Shown here one piece after another: positions 58,090 through 64,000 of a stretch of DNA of 64,000 bases (its first letter is position 1; each line of letters opens with the position of its first letter). Under the pieces are notes generated by a model. That model did no database searches. It saw only the letters and a list, made by a program, of their open reading frames with translations, and was not told the origin of the DNA. Both the position numbers and the translations under genes were made by a program. Source of the stretch: Ziziphus jujuba (Eukaryota; Streptophyta; Magnoliopsida; Rosales; Rhamnaceae); contig NC_083390.1 in NCBI RefSeq assembly GCF_031755915.1, positions 13,485,001 to 13,549,000 on the forward strand, given 5' to 3'.

Positions 58090-58518
58090 AGTTTTGGGGA
58101 AGTTAATAAAGTTATTATTTTCATTGTAAATTAATTAATTTCTAATTTAAAAATAAGCATATTAATTAATCCAAATTGATTAGGAAAGGATGTGAAATTA
58201 GGCAATTTCCTAATTGGATTCTATGTTGGTCGAAATTTTCTAATCCTTTTAGGGTTTTATTTTGTTCATTCAAAGCCTATGTAAAGGCTTATTTTCAATG
58301 AGAAATCAAGCTTGAATTTTATACAGAAAATTATTTGTGAGATTGAATTCTCTTTATTCTTTTGAACACCTAAAACACCGTTAATGAATGAGTGTTTTAG
58401 TTTGACTTATCAATAGGCCTTCCATCACCTATTGTGGCGTTTTCATTATATAACAAGGTTTCTAATCACAAGTTGGTTAGGGGTCAAGGTGACCATTAAA
58501 AGTTGAATAAAATTAGGT
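58090..58518 (+). repeat. gypsy-D LTR fragment (D7)
   Basis: Collinear with about 31900-32320 of D3 (TTAATTAATTTCTAATTTAAAA, CTATGTAAAGGC, CAATAGGCCTTCCATCACC). The first ~600 bp and the last ~50 bp of the LTR are missing; gag follows directly. Confidence 0.72.
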
Positions 58519-59850
58519 GGTATTAAACTCAAAATTCCACCTTTTCAAGGAAAAAGTGATCCCAAAGCATACTTAGATGGGAGTAAAATATGGAGATAGT
58601 ATTTGAGTGTCAATACTTTTCAAAAGCTAAGAAGGTTAAACTTGCTACCCCAAAATTTGGAGAATATGCAATTAAGTGGTGGAACAAGGAGTCCATAACC
58701 CGGAAAAGAGCAAGTCAATGTTCAGTGGAGACTTGGAAGGAGATGAAACAAATTATGAGGAAAAGATTTATCCCTAGTCACTACTACAGAATGATCTATC
58801 AAAAGCTTCAATATTTGTCACAGGATAGTAAGAGTATAGAGGATTATGACAAAGAGATGGAGTTGCTCATGATGAGGGCTAACATTGTGGAGGATTTTGA
58901 AGCTACCATGGTCAGATTTTTGGCAGGCTTAAATAAGGAGAAATCAACCAAGTTGAATTGCAATATTATATAAAGATGGATGATATGTTGCATATGGCGA
59001 TCAAAATTGAGCAACAATTAAAGAGAAGGGGTACTACCATCATATGACTAGTGGGTTCAATGAATCAATGGAAATATAGTCTAGCAAGTTAGAGATCAAA
59101 TCCCACCTTGAGAAGGCACCTAGGTCAAAAAAAGAGGAAAAAGAACTAAATAGGCTTAGTAAAACTGATCCTATTGCATCTAAAAATCGAGATATTTTAT
59201 GCTTTAAATGTCAAGGTAGATGGTACATTGTAAGCCAATGTTCGAATAGAATCATGGTATTTAAGGATAAGGAGGATATTGAGTCTGAGGATGAAGAAGA
59301 TGAGGTAGATGATGAGTTAATGCTAGCATTAGAGGATAACATAAATGAAGATGAAGAGGAGTCTCAACACAAGTTTATGATGAAAGTAGATTTGGGTTTA
59401 GTTACGAAAAGAGCCCTAACAGTCTATAAAGATGAAGATCAAGTACAGCAATAGAACATGTTTCATACTAGATGCCAAATTGAAGATAAGATATGTAGTA
59501 TGATAATTGATGGAGGAAGTTGTGCTAATGTAGCTAGTAATGTTATGGTTGAAAAATTAGGTTTAACAACTATGAATCATTTCTATCCTTATAAATTACA
59601 ATGGTTAAATGATAGTGGGAAAATTAGAGTTAATAAATAAGTAAAGGTAAAATTTAGCATTAAGGATTATGAGGATGAAGCGCTTTGTTATGTTGTACCT
59701 ATGCATGTGAGACACATATTATTGGATAGACCTTGCAATTTGATAGAGATACTAAACACCATGGTTGGGTAAACAAAATTGTATTGTCTTACCAAGATGA
59801 TAAGGTTATGCTGATGCCCCTAAAGAGGTTTCTGAAGACCAACTGAAGAT
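58519..59850 (+). pseudogene. gypsy-C gag and protease relic
   Basis: Gag from the KIPPFQGKSDPKAYLD block (58533), frame 58590-58973 with MEIVFECQYFSKAKKVKL and HYYRMIYQKLQYLSQDSKSI. Zinc knuckle CFKCQGRWYIVSQC (59199-59245, His replaced by Tyr). Acidic linker at 59254-59440; retropepsin MIIDGGSCANVASNVMVEKL at 59500-59560, then LQWLND and a TAA at 59638. The N-terminal ~170 codons of gag are missing. Confidence 0.8.
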
Positions 59851-60515
59851 GCAACGAAGGAGAGAGGTTGAGTAACAACAAAGGCCGAATCCACCATTCC
59901 CACAGCCAAAAGTGATCACACAGCCCTTATAGGTAATTTTCACCATGCAGCCAAATCACATTCTAAAGTTAAATTAGGTAAGTCCATGAGTGAGGTAGAG
60001 AAAAAAAGAGGAAAGGAAATAGGGGTTCTATGAAAAAACAAGTGAGATCAAGACAGCTTTCTTATGTAAAAAGCTTATATTTGCAATGATGTATATGGAA
60101 GCTTATTTGAATCATTTAGCTAACCCTGATGATCTTGTACTTCCTAGTTCTATAGCTTCTCTATTATAGAATTTGATGATATCTTTTCTGAAGAGATACC
60201 AAGTGGACTTCCACCCATTCAAGGGATAGAACATCAAATTGACTTTGTTCCATGTTAACAAATCCTAACCGACTAGCATATAGAAGTAATCACAAAGAAA
60301 CAAAAGAGCTTCAACGTTAAGTAAATTGTTATAAAAAGATTATATTTGAAAAAGTATAAATCTGTGTACTGTTCCAGTGTTATTAATCTTTAAAAAAGAT
60401 GGAATATGAAGAATATGTATTGATTCTAGGGCTATAAGCAATATAAATGTTAAGTATAGGCACCCTATCTCTAGGATAAATGATATGCTTCATATGTTAT
60501 ATGGTCTATATTGAT
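59851..60515 (+). pseudogene. gypsy-C RT N-terminal relic
   Basis: IPSGLPPIQGIEHQIDF near 60195-60245, then KKDGI*RICIDSRAISN near 60395-60440, in several frames. It breaks in the fingers/palm region near 60515, before the YFDD motif. Confidence 0.65.
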
Positions 60516-61962
60516 CATGAATCTTTGGAGCACATAAAAGGCTAAGGTAAGTTTAATAGACGACATGGTAAATGGATGGAATTCATTGAATCTTTTTCCA
60601 ATGTCATTTGCTACAAGCAAGGTAAGGAAAATATTGTGGTTGCTGCATTATCCCGCAAGTATGTTTTACTTTCCACTTTAGATACTAGATTGCTTAGGTT
60701 TTGAATAAGTTAAAAGTTTGTATGCATGTAATAATGATTTTACTGAAATTTATAAACTTTATGAAAAATATGGTAATGGAAAATTTTATAAATTTGAGAG
60801 ATACTTATTTAAGGATAATAAACTTTACATTCCATCATGTAGTATACGCGAGCTGTTAGTGTATATGTAAGCTGTTAGTGAGGAAATCACATGGGAGTAG
60901 TCTTAAGGGACATTTTGGAATAGCTAAAACTTTGACTATTTTCCAAGAGTACTTTTATTGGCTGCACATGAAAAGAGGTGTTGAGAGAGATTATGAGAGA
61001 TGCATTAAGTTGTAAGAAGTCAAAATCACGTTTACAACCCCACCAGTTGTATATGCCTTTGCCTATTCCATCTTAACCATGGACATGTATTTCTATGGAT
61101 TTTGTATTAGGTTTGCCTAGGATAAAGTGTGGAAAGGGTTCTATTTTTGTTGTCATGGATAGCTTTTATAAAATGGCATACTTCATTGCATGTAACAAAA
61201 CTGATGATGCATCTTATGATGTTGATTTGTTCTTTAAAGAAGTTGTTAGATTGCATGACATGCATAAAACAATTGTATCCAATAGAGATACTAAGTTCCT
61301 AAGTTATTTTTAAAAAAACATTGTAGGCACAATTAGGTACTAAGTTATTATTTTCTAGTACTTGTCATCCACAAGCAAATGTTCAAATTGAAATAGTGAA
61401 TAGGACTTTGTATAAATTGTTGCATGCTTTAATTGGTAGAAATATTAAAACTTGGGAAGATTGTTTATCTCATGTAGAATTTGCATATAATAGAATTGCT
61501 CCTTTTGAAATTTTATATGGTATGAATCTTTTAACTCCATTAGATTTAACACCTTTGCTGATGAATGAACGTGTTAATCTTGATGGAAAGGAAAAAGTAT
61601 AATTTGTAAAGCAGATACACGAGAAGGCACATGCAAACATTAAAAGAAGAACGGAGCAAATTGCACATGTAGCTAATAAAGGCCGAATCCCTATAGTGTT
61701 TGAAACTAGAGATTGAGTTTGACTACATTTGAGAAAAGAAAGATTTCTAGCCCAACGCAAGTCTAAACTTATGCTAAGAGGAGATGGACCTCTTCAAGTG
61801 TTGGAAAGACTAAACGGCAATGCATATCGTTTAGATTTACCAAGTGAGTACAATGTTAGTGCCACTTTTAATGAGTGCTACTTTTAATGTTTGTGACTTA
61901 TCTCATTTCACTACAGATGATGAATTTGATTTGAAGATAAATCCTTTACAAGAGGAGAGAAA
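60516..61962 (+). pseudogene. gypsy-C RNase H, integrase and pol C-terminus relic
   Basis: Starts abruptly in RNase H (DHESLEHIKG near 60517, GKENIVVAALSRK near 60620). Integrase: GHFGIAKTLTIFQEYFYW (zinc part) near 60910-60960, first Asp in MDFVLGLPR (61095), second in SNRDTKFLS (61280), Glu region [15 protein letters not shown] (61370-61410). Then the [15 protein letters not shown] segment and the post-integrase [13 protein letters not shown] block near 61720. Ends with AAGAGGAGAGAAA before the LTR. The frame is broken many times. Confidence 0.82.
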
Positions 61963-62877
61963 TGATGAGGACATACCTAGGAGAACAATAAGTTGGAGCC
62001 AAGATTCTATACAATTAAAGACAGAACCAATAACATGAGCTTAAGCTAAAAGATTCAAAAAAGTACAAAATGATTTAAGCTAGGAGGTGTTTAACTCTTA
62101 AACAAAATTCACTATTAAAAGTGAATTAAAGATGGTCCAATATATAGGATTATACGGCCAAATCCATGAATAAAGGCCTTTACTGACTTGACACGATGAT
62201 GTGGCAACCATAGGATGATGTGGCAGTGTTATATGGCATTCTATATGGCATTTGTGCATATTTGATAAGCTTTAAGGCCGAATTGACTTTTCTTAGTGTC
62301 CAATTCATTAATTAGTTTCCAAATTGTAATGAAATTTTAATTATTTTTGTATTTACTTTATATTAGGATAGTGTCAAATTAGTTTCTTAATTTTCCTTCA
62401 TCAAGTACTTAAATCACTTTTCCTAATTTCAATTAAAGGAATGCTGATTAGTCAAATTAAAATTATGACACTAGGTTTAATGTCAATTTTTGTTTTAGGA
62501 AACTAGAAAATTTGGCCAACCATAGTTTATGTTTAATGGCCGAAATTTATGCTTTATTTTTCCTTAATTTTATTTGTACTTTGCATATAAATAGGCATCC
62601 CTTTTAGTTGAATACAACAGTTTAAGAATTTTCAGCATAATTGTGAAAGTTATTCTCTTAGTTCTCTAAGAACTATTGACTTATCAAGCTTTACCTGTGG
62701 CATTCAAATCCTAGACTTATCAATAGGTTTCCCATTTCCTATTATGGCATAATCACTATTCCAAAGTTCTTAATCATAGATTGATTAAGGGTTAAGGTTT
62801 CCATTAAAACCTGTTTTAAAATGATCCATACTTTATTTGTGATGGATTTAGGAGCGAGTTGACCTAAATTTGTATCA
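61963..62877 (+). repeat. gypsy-C 3' LTR
   Basis: 915 bp, TGATGAGGACATACC to TTTGTATCA. The start encodes the RRTISWSQDSIQLKTEPIT tail of the polyprotein. TATA-like CATATAAATAGGC near 62584. It differs clearly from the LTR-D fragment at the element's other side. Confidence 0.82.
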
Positions 62878-63137
62878 AACATAGCTCTGTAAATGAAAAG
62901 AAAGGAATTTGTATTCTCATTGAATGTAAGAGAATACAGGACATTGGTCTACTTGGCATAAATGTAGCCAATGTTCTTGTTAAGGTCAAAATTGTAACAT
63001 GGCAAAATGTTAAGGATCTTAACAAAACTTAGTTAACTAATCACTATTGTAGGGAGTAATAGGAATTTGAAACTCAACAATAAAATCATTGATAAGGGTA
63101 GTGTAAACAACCACTTTATCGTATGGAATACAATCGC

Positions 63138-63570
63138 CTATATCCAACCTAAGATAAGGCATTGAGCACGTAATGGATATATGGACCTAATCACAATAGG
63201 AGAAAAAGAATAATAATGGTTTAATGTCCAAAACATAAAAGAGTTAGGTAGACAAATGTCGATAAAACTGACATAAAAAGTACCCATAACCTTGGAAAAA
63301 ACAAAGAATTTTGACACCATACGCAAAGGTCGCCAACACCTATGCCGAATCATTTGATCAAACAAGAAAGGTATCTATCATAACACAAATGGACACTCTA
63401 TGATATTGGGAAACTCTTAAAACACAAAGATGGGTCTCATAGGAGGCATTAGGAGGTGGAGGCTCAAGCAAATTAGACCGATGTAAAGGAGAACCTCTAG
63501 AGGCATGACCTTTGATAGAAGACCCACCAAAAGAGGAAGCGTCTCTAGTGACATGGGCTTTCTTGAACTC
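63138..63570 (-). pseudogene. weak transposon-protein-like ORF fragments
   Basis: Two minus-strand frames. 63570-63355 is open without ATG (HVTRDASSFGGSSIKGHASR, Ser/Gly-rich). 63365-63138 starts MFDQMIRHRCWRPLRM and contains GTFYVSFIDICLPN and YSFSPIVIRSIYPL. The spacing (W.PL, FY.., SP..I) recalls the putative plant transposon/retrotransposon N-terminal domain often found in gypsy gag-like proteins. The identification is from memory of the pattern only. Confidence 0.3.
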
Positions 63571-63589
63571 CCTAAGTTATGACTCTAAG

Positions 63590-63800
63590 AATAAAAACTA
63601 AACAATCTAAACAAAGAAACTAAGGGGGGGCAAAGAAGAGTAGTCACCTGTAGGTAAAAATAGCAATATATGTAGAAGTTGAGATAAAAACAAAAGAATA
63701 AAAACTAAACAATCTAAACAAAAACACTAAGGAGGCTAAAGAAGAGTAGTCACCTATAGGTAAAAATAACAACATATGTAGAAGTTGAGATAAAAATAAT
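63590..63800. repeat. 107-bp tandem duplication
   Basis: Units start at 63590 and 63697 and share ATAAAAACTAAACAATCTAA, AGAAGAGTAGTCACCT and GTAGAAGTTGAGATAAAAA with few differences. Confidence 0.85.
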
Positions 63801-64000
63801 TAAACTACAGTAATAATAACAAAGAAAATACTCTCTCAATTCACAATAGTGAGCCCTAAATAATACTATTAACAAATAAAATATTCCTCATGGTTTTTTT
63901 TTTTTTTTCACAAACTAACAAATATGGAACAATATCTAATAATTTTGAAAATAGAAATGTATCAAATGCCAAAAAAAATTATACAGCCCCTAAATAAAAT

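Larger units (their letters stand above)
62878..64000. other. 3' flank of gypsy-C; mostly unassigned
   Basis: Contains the weak ORFs and tandem repeat listed separately; otherwise nothing recognised. It ends in AT-rich DNA. Confidence 0.5.

Overview
The window looks like nuclear DNA of a eudicot plant. It is AT-rich, rich in microsatellites and packed with nested LTR retrotransposons. The only clearly functional host gene is an alpha-expansin with three exons on the minus strand (44495-45633). The species cannot be named from the sequence alone. Family labels used here are my own: gypsy-A, gypsy-C and gypsy-D (related Ty3/gypsy families), copia-B and copia-E (Ty1/copia), and LTR-F.

Layout. 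1-6288: decayed gypsy-A material arranged as inverted copies. 6289-20752: an old copia-B element, broken first by a solo gypsy-D LTR (7538-14402, TSD GAAGA), which was itself hit by a nearly intact copia-E element (8142-14321), and broken again in its 3' LTR by a gypsy-A element (15490-20710, TSD TTATT/TTGTT). 20753-36022: chained gypsy-D elements. Their gag is interrupted by a gypsy-A element (23713-30584, TSD AAAGG) that itself carries a solo gypsy-D LTR (26755-27891, TSD CTTAT). The gag is also interrupted by a solo gypsy-D LTR (31261-32372, TSD GTTTC) and by another gypsy-D LTR (32867-34929), which is itself hit by a solo gypsy-A LTR (33749-34698, TSD TTGAA/CTGAA). 36023-38314: the 3' half of a second copia-B. 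38315-42035: a CACTA-type transposon end with an array of hairpin subterminal repeats. 42036-46900: the gene island, with a possible orphan exon and the expansin gene. 46900-55078: AT-rich intergenic DNA without recognisable genes. 55079-57920: a large probable solo LTR. 58090-62877: a third, rearranged gypsy element with its 3' LTR. 62878-64000: a weak transposon-like ORF and a 107-bp tandem duplication.

Almost every retroelement ORF is broken. Many stops sit where related copies have CAA, CAG or TGG, which is the pattern expected from deamination of methylated cytosines. Copia-E is the exception: its pol frame is complete from protease to RNase H, with one stop and one frameshift in gag.

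The most notable signals are: (1) two gypsy-A copies sharing one internal deletion junction, i.e. a non-autonomous subfamily; (2) polyprotein C-terminal coding sequence lying inside the LTRs of families A, C and D; (3) a 24-bp minisatellite in the gypsy-A LTR whose copy number differs between the two LTRs of one element; (4) a gag-protease inverted repeat of about 2 kb; and (5) the hairpin array of the CACTA end. I found no tRNA, rRNA, CRISPR or bacterial-type system. All relations between copies were read by eye; no alignment or database search was run.
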